Origin: Hasllibacter sp.
GTDB taxonomy: Bacteria > Pseudomonadota > Alphaproteobacteria > Rhodobacterales > Rhodobacteraceae
Direction of reading: 5' to 3'
Length of the DNA stretch: 38,609 nucleotides
Assembly (NCBI GenBank): GCA_028281405.1
Contig: JANQKA010000045.1
Location: 1 to 38,609 of the forward strand
The notes under the pieces are model-generated. The model worked only from the letters and a program-made list of their open reading frames with translations, was not told the origin of the DNA and made no database searches. Positions 8,811-17,721 of this stretch are shown here, piece by piece. Position 1 is the stretch's first letter; the number at the start of each line of letters is the position of its first letter. A program made the position numbers and the translations under genes.

Positions 8811-8936
8811 ATGATGTTCGAAACGCACCCCAACGCCGCCTACCGGACCGCCATGGAGCGGGCCCGCGCCGAACGCGCGCGGGCTTTGCGCGACGGCTTC
8901 GGCCGCGTCGCCCGGCTGTTCCGCCGCCGCGGTTGA
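8811..8936 (+). CDS. Small basic protein, 41 residues
   Basis: The peptide MMFETHPNAAYRTAMERA runs into an Arg/Ala-rich amphipathic helix ending LFRRRG. Short proteins with an N-terminal (M)TFETN-like start and an Arg-rich helical tail are common in Rhodobacterales; from memory this belongs to that DUF1127-like group of uncharacterised proteins. It is divergent from the LysR regulator and ends just before a strong hairpin shared with the convergent phaB gene. A second ATG at 8814 is equally possible. No clear Shine-Dalgarno is seen. Confidence 0.6.
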   Translation: MMFETHPNAAYRTAMERARAERARALRDGFGRVARLFRRRG

Positions 8937-8953
8937 TCGGCCGCGGACGGGAA

Positions 8954-8988
8954 CCGCGCCGGCCCGGGACTTCCAGGGGCCGGCGCGG
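8954..8988. terminator. Strong GC-rich hairpin between convergent genes
   Basis: There is a perfect 12-bp stem (arms 8954-8965 and 8977-8988, CCGCGCCGGCCC with its complement) and an 11-base loop. It sits between the end of the 8811 gene and the end of phaB. It lacks a T-run on either strand, so it is a bidirectional terminator or 3'-end stabiliser by position. Confidence 0.6.
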
Positions 8989-8997
8989 ATCCGGGAA

Positions 8998-9723
8998 TCA
9001 GGCCAGATACTGGCCGCCGTTTGCCGACAGCGTCGATCCGGTGATGAACCCCGCGTCGTCGGAGGCGAGGAACACGACGCAACGCGCGATCTCCTCCGGT
9101 TCGCCCACGCGGCCCACCGGAATCGCCGGCAGGACGACCTCGTTCATCACCTTTTCGGGGACGGCCTGGACCATCTCGGTGTTGATGTATCCCGGCGCGA
9201 TCACGTTGACCGTGATGCCCGCGCGGGCGCCTTCCTGCGCCAGGGCCTTGGTGAAGCCGATGTCGCCGGCCTTGGCGGCGGAGTAGTTGACTTGGCCGAA
9301 CTGGCCCTTCTGGCCGTTGATGGACGAGATGGATATCACGCGGCCGAATTTGCGCCCGCGCATGCCGGACCAGACGTTGTGGGTCATGTTGAACAGTCCC
9401 GTCAGGTTGGTGCCGATCACCTGATTCCACTGTTCGGGCGTCATCTTGTGGAACGGGGCGTCGCGCGTGATGCCCGCGTTGTTCACCAGGATTTCCACCG
9501 GCCCGAGGTCCGCCTCGACCCGCTCGACGCCGGCTTTGCAGGCTCCGTAATCGGCCACGTCCCACTTGTAGGTCTTGATGCCGGTTTCCTTGGTGAAGGC
9601 GGCGGCTTTTTCGTCGTTGCCGGCGTAGGTCGCGGCCACGGCGCAACCCGCGTCCTTGAGCGACTTCGATATCGCGGCCCCGATGCCGCGCGATCCTCCG
9701 GTCACGATTGCGACACGTCCCAT
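8998..9723 (-). CDS. phaB: Acetoacetyl-CoA reductase (polyhydroxyalkanoate synthesis)
   Basis: PhaB reduces acetoacetyl-CoA to (R)-3-hydroxybutyryl-CoA with NADPH for PHB polymer synthesis. The 241-residue SDR protein shows TGGSRGIG (cofactor loop, residues 8-15), NNAG, the catalytic Ser region ISISSINGQKGQFGQ and YSAAK. The phrase GQFGQVNYSAAKAG is characteristic of PhaB as opposed to FabG. A Shine-Dalgarno (AGGAGAA) precedes the ATG at 9723. The usual partner phaA (thiolase) is not in the 740 bases upstream, so the gene appears to be transcribed alone. Confidence 0.92.
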   Translation of the reverse strand: MGRVAIVTGGSRGIGAAISKSLKDAGCAVAATYAGNDEKAAAFTKETGIKTYKWDVADYGACKAGVERVEADLGPVEILVNNAGITRDAPFHKMTPEQWNQVIGTNLTGLFNMTHNVWSGMRGRKFGRVISISSINGQKGQFGQVNYSAAKAGDIGFTKALAQEGARAGITVNVIAPGYINTEMVQAVPEKVMNEVVLPAIPVGRVGEPEEIARCVVFLASDDAGFITGSTLSANGGQYLA

Positions 9724-10464
9724 TGGGTTCTCCTTGTCACTGTGCGTTTCGATTCGTCGGCGCGGAAACCGCGGCCCGCCGTCCCGGGAGGTGAAACCAC
9801 GACGGCGCGGAACCGGTCCCGACTTCCGATGTTCCGTCCGGATACTGGACCGCGACGGCCGACGCCGCAAGGAGACGGGGACCGGGGGGCGGAGGATCGC
9901 CGGTTCCGTTCCGAAGGCGGCGCGGCCGATGGGAATCGGAAGCCCCCGGACGCGTGGTTCCGGGAACGCCGCCCGCCCGCGCGCCGCGCGCTCCGCTCCC
10001 GGGGTAATGATAATTGCCCAATCCATCGAAGAATCCGGCGGGTCCGTTTCCCGGCCGGTGGAGTATGGAACCGCGGGGGGTGGGGGAACGGAATCGCCGA
10101 CGCGCCCGGGGCGCGCGAACCCCACATCCGAAGCCGGCGGCGGCCCGTCCATGAACCCGGGAGCGAATCGGCGCGAAAACATGTTGACAGGTTCGGCGCG
10201 ATGGTGGATGTACGCCGCGTTGATAAACGGGAACCGACAATGGGAAGTGATTCGGCCGCGGTCGCGGACGGCGCTTGGATGGCGAGCGACGGAATCGGAA
10301 CGACGGCGGTCGGAGCTGCGACGGGTCGTCGCGCGGGAAAGACGCGATGCGCCGCCGGCGCTCCGGGAGTCCAGATCCGCGCCGTGGGGTTCCCGACACG
10401 AAACTCAGCGGGATTGAACCCACGCCGCACGGCGTGACGACCGCGATCAAATCAGGCGAAGATC
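9724..10464. other. Gene-free spacer upstream of phaB and the secretion locus
   Basis: This 741-base divergent spacer holds no supported gene. Promoters for phaB (reverse) and for the 10465 gene (forward) must lie here, but I could not identify convincing boxes. A lone TTGACA at 10184-10189 has no good -10 partner. Confidence 0.6.
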
Positions 10465-10932
10465 ATGTATTCTCACCGGCTCTCACCCAAGGTGATCCAA
10501 GGACTTGCCCTCGCGGGTATTCTCGCGTGCCTGGCCACGTCCGCGTCGGCGCTCAGTTGCGCCCGACCGGACTTGGCGGCGGCCCTCGAGCAACATTCGA
10601 CGCAGCCGGGAGCCGAAGTGCTCGTCGGCGCGTTGAACGACCTGCGCCGCCGCGCCGACGGGGATTACGTCGCGCGGTTGGACGCCGGGCCAACCAATGT
10701 GGTCGTGCCCGACCCGTCGGGTTGGGCGGGAATCGCGGGAGCGCCCGATCCCGCCGCCCGGACCGCGTGGGTCGCCGACGGGCGCGAGCACATCCTGCTC
10801 GTCAACCGTTCGGGGCCGGACGAGGTAATCCTGTGGCTCGGCCCCTGCGCCGGGTCGGTCGCGTTCGTCGCATCGGCGGACAATCTGACAACGCTCGGCT
10901 CCTGCGCCGAAGCCATTTGCGGACGGTTTTGA
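10465..10932 (+). CDS. Small secreted protein of unknown function at the type I secretion locus
   Basis: The 155-residue product has a Sec signal peptide (hydrophobic core GLALAGILACLAT, likely cleavage after SASA). The mature part has Cys residues near the N-terminus (LSCARPD), in WLGPCAG and in the C-terminal GSCAEAICGRF, so disulfides are likely in the periplasm. It ends one base before the ABC exporter gene begins and is therefore probably co-transcribed with it. It carries no RTX repeats. It may be an accessory factor of the export system; I do not recognise the family. Confidence 0.7.
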   Translation: MYSHRLSPKVIQGLALAGILACLATSASALSCARPDLAAALEQHSTQPGAEVLVGALNDLRRRADGDYVARLDAGPTNVVVPDPSGWAGIAGAPDPAARTAWVADGREHILLVNRSGPDEVILWLGPCAGSVAFVASADNLTTLGSCAEAICGRF

Positions 10933-10933
10933 C

Positions 10934-12697
10934 ATGTTGCGACTTTTGCGGAGATGTGGACGGGGCGTCGTGCTTTTGGCGCTCCTGTCGGTGGTGGTGG
11001 CGTCGTTGCAGTTCGTCGTGCCGCTCTACATGATGGCGATCTACAACCGGATCCTTCAGACCTACTCGCTCGAGACACTGCAGTTGATCACGTTGATCGC
11101 GGGGGTGCTGCTGATCGCGCTCGGGGTCGCGGAGATGACGCGATCGCGCATCCTCGCGCTGATGTCGCGGAGGGTCGGCGAATATCTCAACAACGACGTC
11201 TACAAAGGCGTGCTGGCCGGACCCGGATCGGATCTCGCCAAGGCCATGGAGGACAAGGGGGCGACCGACGTCGAGGGCCGCGCCGCGCGGACGCAGGCGC
11301 TGACCGATCTTCGGCAGGTTTCCGCCTTCATGTCGTCGGGCGCGCTCAACACGTTCTTCGACGCCATGCTGTCGCCCATCTTCATCGGCGCCATGTTCAT
11401 TCTGGATCCCCTGCTGGGGTGGATCGGCGTCGGCGCGGGAACGGTCATTTTCTGCATCGCGATCTGCGTGGAACTCCTGGCGCGGCGCGCGAACCGCAAG
11501 ATCGGCGAGAAAGAAGGACAGGCGCAGGGACGGCTGGAGCGGTCCCTGGACCAGCATGACGCGATCGCCAGCATGGGAATGGCCGGGCCGCTCTACCAGC
11601 ACTGGGAGCGCGACCGAGCCGAGGCGATGGAATTGTCGCAATCCAACCAGTCCCTCATCGGCATCCTGTCGGGCCTGGCCAAGGCCATCAGGCTGGTGGT
11701 GCAGATGGGCGTGCTTGGCGTCGGAGCCTACCTCGTCATCACCACCAACAGCTTCCTTCCTGGCGCCATCATCGCGGCCTCGATCATCCTCGGCCGGGCG
11801 CTGGCCCCCATCGATCAATCGATCAGCCTGTGGCGGACCTTCATGCAGGCGCGCGGCGGCGCGAAGCGGCTGATGGGGTTGATGGACGCGGTGGACTCCC
11901 AACCGGAGCGCATGGACGGACCGCCGCCGAAGGTCGAACTCGCTTTGCGGCGGGTGACCATATCCTTCCCAATCCATCCACAGCCGCTGATCCAAGGCAT
12001 GGATTTCGCGTTGTCCGAGGGCGACGCCCTGGGGATCTTCGGGCCCAATGGAGCCGGCAAGACGACGCTGCTGCGCGCGATGGGGGGGCTTCATCATCCC
12101 GCCCGCGGCAGCGTCCTGCTGGGAGGAACCCCGACCGAGGCGCTGTCCGACAACGCCCGCCATCAAAATCTGGGCTATCTGCCGCAGGACGTGCAGCTGC
12201 TGCCCGGCTCAATCGCCGACAACATCGCGCGGTTCCGATTCAATCCGCTCGATCCCAAAAGCGCCGAGGCGGTGTTCGCCGCCGCGGAGCAGTCGGGTGC
12301 GGCTCCGATGATTCAATCGTTGCCCGAAGGCTATGGCACGGCGCTTAAGCCGGGAGTGTTCTCCGCCGGACAGACGCAGTTGCTGGGGTTGGCGCGCGCG
12401 GTGTACGGAAATCCTGTCCTCCTGCTGCTCGACGAGCCGGCCGCGAACCTCGACATCGCGTCGAAGGGAAGGGTGTCGGAGCTGATCGGCGCGCGGCGGG
12501 CGTCCGGACAAATAACGGTGTTCATCACCCATGATCAGGAACTTCTGAGGTCGGCCTCCCACCTTCTGGTGGTGGCGCCGGGCAAATCGAGCTTCGGCCC
12601 CGCCGACGAAATCATCCGCAGCTTCTCCTCGGCGCAGCAGGGCAAGCCCGCCCAGGGCGTCGACATGGCCAAACTGGAGGCGAGCACAAATGCTTGA
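10934..12697 (+). CDS. Type I secretion ABC transporter, permease/ATPase fusion (PrtD-like)
   Basis: This inner-membrane exporter powers one-step protein secretion. The 587-residue protein has about six N-terminal membrane helices (first LALLSVVVASLQFVVPLYMM) and a C-terminal ATPase domain. The Walker A is GPNGAGKTTLL, the signature FSAGQTQLLGLARA replaces the usual LSGGQ, the Walker B/D-loop is LLLDEPAANLD, and the H-loop is FITHD. No N-terminal C39 peptidase domain is present, as in exporters of unprocessed RTX-type substrates. It overlaps the HlyD-like gene by 8 bases. A substrate gene is not evident in the window. Confidence 0.93.
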   Translation: MLRLLRRCGRGVVLLALLSVVVASLQFVVPLYMMAIYNRILQTYSLETLQLITLIAGVLLIALGVAEMTRSRILALMSRRVGEYLNNDVYKGVLAGPGSDLAKAMEDKGATDVEGRAARTQALTDLRQVSAFMSSGALNTFFDAMLSPIFIGAMFILDPLLGWIGVGAGTVIFCIAICVELLARRANRKIGEKEGQAQGRLERSLDQHDAIASMGMAGPLYQHWERDRAEAMELSQSNQSLIGILSGLAKAIRLVVQMGVLGVGAYLVITTNSFLPGAIIAASIILGRALAPIDQSISLWRTFMQARGGAKRLMGLMDAVDSQPERMDGPPPKVELALRRVTISFPIHPQPLIQGMDFALSEGDALGIFGPNGAGKTTLLRAMGGLHHPARGSVLLGGTPTEALSDNARHQNLGYLPQDVQLLPGSIADNIARFRFNPLDPKSAEAVFAAAEQSGAAPMIQSLPEGYGTALKPGVFSAGQTQLLGLARAVYGNPVLLLLDEPAANLDIASKGRVSELIGARRASGQITVFITHDQELLRSASHLLVVAPGKSSFGPADEIIRSFSSAQQGKPAQGVDMAKLEASTNA

Positions 12698-14006
12698 GCC
12701 AAAACCCCGTCCCGAAGAAAAGAACTATCTGCGCGATCCGTTCATCGCGTTCTGCCTGCTCGTGGTGATCGGCGGGCTGGGATCCTTCGGCGTCTGGGCG
12801 GCGACCGCGCCGTTGGCGCAGGGCGTGACGGCGCCGGGAACTCTCGTGGTCCAGGACCGCCGCAGGACCGTGCAGCACTTGGAAGGCGGAATCATCGAGG
12901 AACTCTACATCAAGGAGGGCCAGGCCGTCCGGGCCGGGGAACCCGCGATGGTGATCTCGGACGCGAACGCCGTCGCGCGCTTCAAGCAGGCGTCGGCGGA
13001 ACGTCACCGACTGCTGGCGGAGATCGACCGGTACGACGCGCAGATAGCCGACGCGCCGGATCTGATATTCAAGCGGCTCGACGCCGAGGATGTGAATCCC
13101 GCGATGCGGGCGGAATTGGAGGCCACCAACCTTCAGCTTTTCGCCGATGAAACGGCGGCGGTCGCGGGCGAGCGGGAACTGGCTCGCGCGCGCATCGCGC
13201 GTCTCAGGGCCGAGTCCGACTCGCTGGACGTGCGGCGCTCGGGCAAGGAGCGCGAGATCGAGACGTTGCGGAACGAGCAGGCCGTGCAGACGGATGCCCT
13301 GAATCAGCGGCTTGGCAACATCAGCCGGGTCAACGAGGTCCAGCGGTTGTTGGCGATCACGGAAACGGAGCTGTCGAATCTCGACGAGCAGGAGCGGGTG
13401 ATCGAACGCAGCATCGGCGAGGCCGAGATTGAATTGCGCCAAGTCGATCTGACCAACCGCGCGCGGCTCTCGGCGGCGCGGGCGGAAGCTCTGGGCCAAC
13501 TCGCCGCGGTCACCGACGAACTCTCCGCGCTGGACGACCGGATGGCGCGGCGCCATGTGGCGGCGCCGATCGACGGCGTGGTGATCGATCTGGCCTACAC
13601 GGCGGTCGGCGGGGTGGTCGCTCCGGGCGATCCAATCTTCGATTTGGTTCCGTCCACGACGACCTTTCTGGTGGACGTGCGCTTTCAACCGCAGGACCGC
13701 GACGATCTGGCCGAGGGGCGGCCGGTGAATCTCCGCTTCGGAACCCTTGATCCGATCATCCCTCCGGAGATTCCGGGCGTTTTGGAAAGGATCGCGGCGG
13801 ACGCGACGTTCGACATACAGACGGAGACGTACTTCTACTCCGCCGAGGTGTCGATTCCCGAAGATTCCTTCAAAAGTTTGGAGGGGTTCGAAATCTCTCC
13901 CGGCATTCCGGTCGAGGTGTTTTTCGACAAGGGCTTGCCGCGCACCCCGCTGAGCTACTTCATCGAGCCGGTGATGGTCATGATCCGGCTGGGGATGCGG
14001 GCTTAG
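12690..14006 (+). CDS. HlyD-family periplasmic adaptor of type I secretion
   Basis: This membrane-fusion protein links the ABC exporter to the outer-membrane channel. The 438-residue protein has a short cytoplasmic N-terminus, one membrane helix (FIAFCLLVVIGGLGSFGVWA), a lipoyl/barrel-sandwich half (TVQHLEGGIIEELYIKEGQ), a long coiled-coil hairpin (residues about 90-280), and the second lipoyl half followed by a beta-barrel (PIDGVVIDLAYTAVGGVV). It matches the type I secretion adaptor (PrtE-like) subfamily. The start overlaps the ABC gene, indicating coupled translation. Confidence 0.93.
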   Translation: MLEPKPRPEEKNYLRDPFIAFCLLVVIGGLGSFGVWAATAPLAQGVTAPGTLVVQDRRRTVQHLEGGIIEELYIKEGQAVRAGEPAMVISDANAVARFKQASAERHRLLAEIDRYDAQIADAPDLIFKRLDAEDVNPAMRAELEATNLQLFADETAAVAGERELARARIARLRAESDSLDVRRSGKEREIETLRNEQAVQTDALNQRLGNISRVNEVQRLLAITETELSNLDEQERVIERSIGEAEIELRQVDLTNRARLSAARAEALGQLAAVTDELSALDDRMARRHVAAPIDGVVIDLAYTAVGGVVAPGDPIFDLVPSTTTFLVDVRFQPQDRDDLAEGRPVNLRFGTLDPIIPPEIPGVLERIAADATFDIQTETYFYSAEVSIPEDSFKSLEGFEISPGIPVEVFFDKGLPRTPLSYFIEPVMVMIRLGMRA

Positions 14007-14028
14007 GCCCCGACTCTTTCGGCTTCCG

Positions 14029-14053
14029 CCGCCCGCCTTTCCCGGGCGGGCGG
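14029..14053. terminator. Hairpin after the adaptor gene
   Basis: Perfect 9-bp arms CCGCCCGCC and GGCGGGCGG enclose a 7-base loop, 22 bases after the adaptor stop codon. There is no T-run. Assignment as a terminator is by position. Confidence 0.5.
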
Positions 14054-14872
14054 ACGCGCCGTCGGCCACCCCGGTCGGCGGCGCTTTCGTTTCGAAAGAC
14101 TTGCCCGATCGCGAATCCGGAGTTGGTTGAAGGGACCGCCGGTTGGGCCCTTTCCGGCCGGTGCCCGCCTTCCCGAGGTGGAAGCGGCGGTTCACCGGGT
14201 GTTGTGTCGGCTTGGATGGTTCGATGTGCCATCCGCCGCTCACGGCGAAGGCGGTCGGGTCGGGAGCGCCCACCGGTCGAATCCGCGGTGTCCGCGATCC
14301 GTTGGGAACGCTGGCGTGGACGCGGCGTCCAACCCGGGGGCGGTGTTCGGAAAACCCGCGAATCGTGGGGCCGTCGATCAGCCACGGACGCCTTTGCCGA
14401 CAGTGGAAGGACGCGATGCCGCGCGACTTAGCAGATCGGACGGCGTGGCCCCGGTGAAGGTGGAGCCGCCCGCCCGCCGGTTGGCGTTCATTGGATGGCG
14501 GGGCCGCGCCGCGTCGCGCTTTGTCCGGGCCGAGGATTCGATGGAGCGGGAAGGTGCCCGGGGTGGCCCCGGGCGCTTTCATCCGCGGTTCGCCGTCATG
14601 CGGTCCCCATGCCCGCCGCGCCGATCGACCCAATCCGGCGGAACGCCCGTCCATCGGGCGCGGAATGACGATTCGAATTCAAACCTTCGATTCCGTCGGA
14701 AACGCCCGGGTGTCCGGGAAGCCGCGCCCGCCGATTGGAGCTCCGGCCGATTTCCCACTCCGATTCCAACCGGAGCGTCCCGGGGCCGCGGCGTCGACCT
14801 TCGCCGCCCCATGGCGAATCCCACGCGGTCGCGACCGGCCGCCCTCCCGGATGACCATCTCCTTCTCCGCCT

Positions 14873-14959
14873 GGAGCGCCGGCGACTTTTGCGTGAACAC
14901 AACAACGGTTGACGGGAGTGTTCGGCGCCCTTCAACGATTCGCGTTGACCAATTCCCGG
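14873..14959 (-). repeat. Dispersed intergenic repeat, copy B
   Basis: This is the reverse-complement counterpart of 5117-5202, sharing the core gtcaacgcgaatcgttg on the minus strand. It ends about 50 bases from the 3' end of the TolC-like gene. Confidence 0.6.
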
Positions 14960-15008
14960 GACGCGCAACCGATTCCATCAAAACCGACGGCGCCGCTCAA
15001 ACGGGAGT

Positions 15009-16574
15009 TCAGGGCACGAGAACCCCGGTGAGAAGAATGATGTCGGCGTCCGCCCGGGCGGCGCGGTTCAGGCTGGTCAGCGCGGAAAGCTCCGCCTCGA
15101 ACACGTCGGCTTGGGCTTCGATGACGTTCGTGTAGAGGACGAGGCCGGTTTCCAACTGACGCTCGAGATCCCTGACGCGGGCCTCCAAGAGCGCGATTGA
15201 CGCGCTCTCGCGCTCGGCCAGCTCCAATTCGGCCTCCGCAATCCGGGCCGCGTCGTTGATCTCGAACACCAGATCCTCGGTCAGCGCGTCCCGCTCCGAG
15301 GCCAAGGACACGAGCTGACCGTCGAGCTGCGCGACCTGCGCCCGCTGCTGCCCTTGGAACAGGGTGTAGTTCAACTGCAGGCCGACATTGTCTTCGAAGT
15401 CGCCCTGCGAGTTGAGCGTTCCTTCCGCGACGGCGTTGACCGTGGGAGTGTTCGAGCGTTCCAGGACTTTCTGGTTGGCGATGATCAGCACCTCTTGCCG
15501 GGCGAGGCGGCGCAGGGCGAGGTTGTTGATGAGCGCCTGGGAGTAGGCGACGTCCTGATTCTCGATTCCGGCGTCGATGCGCAGCGAGAAGGTATCGATG
15601 CGTGGAGGAAGTTCATTGCTGTTCGAGAGCCGTCCCCAGAGTCTCTGGGCGGCGGCCAGGTCGCGCTCGGCGGCGGCCAAGTCGGCCTCGGCCCTCTGGT
15701 ACTGGACGCCGGCGAGTCGCACGTCGCTTTCGGTGAGGAGGTTGAGTTCGGCCAAGCGGTTTGCGGCGGCCTCGGCCTCCAGGAACGCGGTGATCTGGCG
15801 ATTGTGAAGCTCAATGCGCGCTTGAGCGAATTCGGCCTGCAGCGACGCGGTCAGAGCGCTTTGAAGGAGCGACTCGCGGGCGCGGGCGAGCTCATACTCT
15901 TCCACCCCGCCTTCCGCGCGGACGCGGTCGGCGCGGGTCCGGCGCTTGCCGAAGTCGTAGATGGGATGGGTCGCCGTGAGGGTCACGCCGTCCGTGAATG
16001 TCGACGCGCCGAGCGTCAAGTTCGGTTGAAAGAGATCCCCGGTCAATCGCGTTTCGATCACCTTGGCGTCCACGCGCAACAGCGCGGCGCTCAGCCGCGG
16101 GTCGTTCTGGTAGGCCTCGCGCAGGGTAGCGAAAAAGACGCGCGCGCCCTCGGAGCCGCCTTCGGGAAGGATGATTGGCGGCTCGTCCCCGTCGGGGCCG
16201 CCGGATGGGTCGCGGAGCTTGGACACCGTTAGGGATCCGTTGCTCTCTTGAGTCAGCAATGCTCCAGTGGTGTCGACAGCCACGAAATCCAAGAACTCCC
16301 CAACCGCGCCGTCGGCGCCCGTGGAGTCGGGGAGGGTGGCGTCCGTCGGGGTGAAGCCGAATTGGGGAACCAGGTCCGGGGAAACCCAAAGGACGCCGTT
16401 CAAGAGTTGGTACGAGCCGGAAGGCAGCCGCACGGGCCCTTCATCCCGCGCGGATTCCGTTTCGGCGGTGTCCGTCGCTTCGGCCGCGTCCGTCGACCAG
16501 GGCGCAACCGCCTCACAACCGGCAAGCAGAAGGGCGGCCAGGATGGCCGCCGACGTGGCGATAATTTTTCGCAT
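15009..16574 (-). CDS. TolC-family outer-membrane channel lipoprotein with extended N-terminus
   Basis: The 521-residue protein starts with a lipoprotein signal (AALLLAGC, Cys20), then about 130 residues of linker/domain rich in Asp, Glu, Gly and Pro that I do not recognise. The outer-membrane-efflux domain begins near residue 150 (FFATLREAYQNDPRLSAALL). Two long helical hairpins and strands follow, as in TolC. It would be the outer-membrane exit duct for the type I exporter and adaptor encoded convergently 1 kb away. The ATG at 16574 is preceded by GGGGAAC and places the lipobox correctly; an upstream ATG at 16643 would bury the signal peptide. Confidence 0.87.
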   Translation of the reverse strand: MRKIIATSAAILAALLLAGCEAVAPWSTDAAEATDTAETESARDEGPVRLPSGSYQLLNGVLWVSPDLVPQFGFTPTDATLPDSTGADGAVGEFLDFVAVDTTGALLTQESNGSLTVSKLRDPSGGPDGDEPPIILPEGGSEGARVFFATLREAYQNDPRLSAALLRVDAKVIETRLTGDLFQPNLTLGASTFTDGVTLTATHPIYDFGKRRTRADRVRAEGGVEEYELARARESLLQSALTASLQAEFAQARIELHNRQITAFLEAEAAANRLAELNLLTESDVRLAGVQYQRAEADLAAAERDLAAAQRLWGRLSNSNELPPRIDTFSLRIDAGIENQDVAYSQALINNLALRRLARQEVLIIANQKVLERSNTPTVNAVAEGTLNSQGDFEDNVGLQLNYTLFQGQQRAQVAQLDGQLVSLASERDALTEDLVFEINDAARIAEAELELAERESASIALLEARVRDLERQLETGLVLYTNVIEAQADVFEAELSALTSLNRAARADADIILLTGVLVP

Positions 16575-17721
16575 TAGTTCCCCACTTTTGGCTCGGCGCG
16601 GGTCTTGGCCCAAAGACGCCCCGTACGCACGATCCCTGTTCAAGGCAATGGCGTGTCTTTGGACTTTTTTTTGCGTTTTGGCAAGACCTAATCGCGCGGC
16701 GATGGTGTGGGCGTTTGGGAGCGGCGATTCGCCGAATGCGGAGACGTGGCGCGGATGGGGCGGGGCCGGCGGTCGATTGGGGTTGGGGGCATCGTGGGGG
16801 TGACGCCCAAGCGGATGCCCACCTCAGGCGGAGGAGCGACCGGTGGTATGGCGTCGGCGGACTTTCCCAACCCGCCCGCCGCCCGGCGGCGTGTTCCGCC
16901 GTTTCGGCGGGACAGGGCGGGACGGATGCCCATCGGAGATTCGCCGGCGCGGGGGAAGCGGAAGGATCCGCGTGGCCCGGTTCGCGGCGTCGCCGGTACC
17001 TCCCCGCGGGCGGCGCCCCCCGCCAAACCGATCCTGGATATCCCGGTTGCCGCGTTTGGGCGGAGCGCTTTGTCCGGATTCCCGGATTTGAATGGTTTGG
17101 CGGTTCCGGACTGGGGAACGCCTCAGGGCGGCCGGGAAGCGTCCGCGCTCCGCCGCATCAGTGGCTCCCCGACGGCGAAGGAGGTCTTCTCCGTTCGAGC
17201 GGGCGGCCCGGGCCGATTCGACGCCGCGCCGGGAAAGGCGTGGCGGACACGATAGGCGTGAGGGGACGGCGGCGATCGATTCCCGCCGGCGCGCTCGTGC
17301 GATTTCGGGCACCCCGCCTTCTTTTGAACAATCGGGCTGCATGGCGTGGGCATCGGCTATTCGGGGAAGTCATCCACATGTTTCGGAGTCCGGAAGATGT
17401 CCGTGCGGAGAAAGTCCAGAGTCCGCGGGCCGAGCCTCGCGGCGCCCGGGATCACCCGCGGCGGCTTTCGCGAATTGGTCGGATACTTGGATGAATTGAA
17501 GCGATCCGGCGCGTCCGAAGCCTGACCGGAGCGGGATCGAATCACCGGTCTCGAGCGTTCGATATCTCATGTGGACAAGGTGTCGGCGGCCGTCGACACC
17601 CTCCCGCCGCATCCTGGAAACAAGGGCCACCGTTCCGCGTGTTCGCCTCCAAGCGAATTTCGCGGGTTTCGAATTTCACAGTCCCGTCGGCGACGATCGG
17701 ACCTGCATCCAGGGAGTTTCC
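16575..17721. other. Gene-free divergent spacer of 1.15 kb
   Basis: Open frames exist on both strands but are Arg/Gly/Pro-rich composition artefacts with no start signal or domain. The left end holds an inverted repeat followed by eight T (16610-16672). A 7-bp inverted repeat (GGTGTCG...CGACACC) lies near 17577. The promoters of the TolC-like and 17722 genes must lie here. Confidence 0.6.
16610..16672 (+). terminator. Long-loop inverted repeat followed by T8
   Basis: CCAAAGACGCC (16610-16620) pairs with GGCGTGTCTTTGG (16650-16662, one or two bulged bases), and ACTTTTTTTT follows. On the plus strand this resembles an intrinsic terminator, although no gene ends here. It could instead end a small RNA, or form a structured leader of the TolC-like gene on the minus strand. 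Confidence 0.35.

Larger units (their letters stand above)
14007..15008. other. Gene-free spacer of 1.0 kb between convergent secretion genes
   Basis: No supported gene is present. The spacer holds a terminator-like hairpin near its left end (14029-14053), copy B of a dispersed repeat near its right end (14873-14959), and about eleven GANTC words by eye, more than expected for its composition. Confidence 0.6.

Noticed and set aside
10184-10212. TTGACA as -35 of a promoter for the secretion locus
   Set aside because: No acceptable -10 lies at 16-18 bases; the best candidate, GATGTA, matches poorly.
16688-17499. Several Arg/Gly-rich open frames in the spacer between the TolC-like and 17722 genes
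   Set aside because: They overlap one another on both strands and look like GC-rich random frames without ribosome sites.
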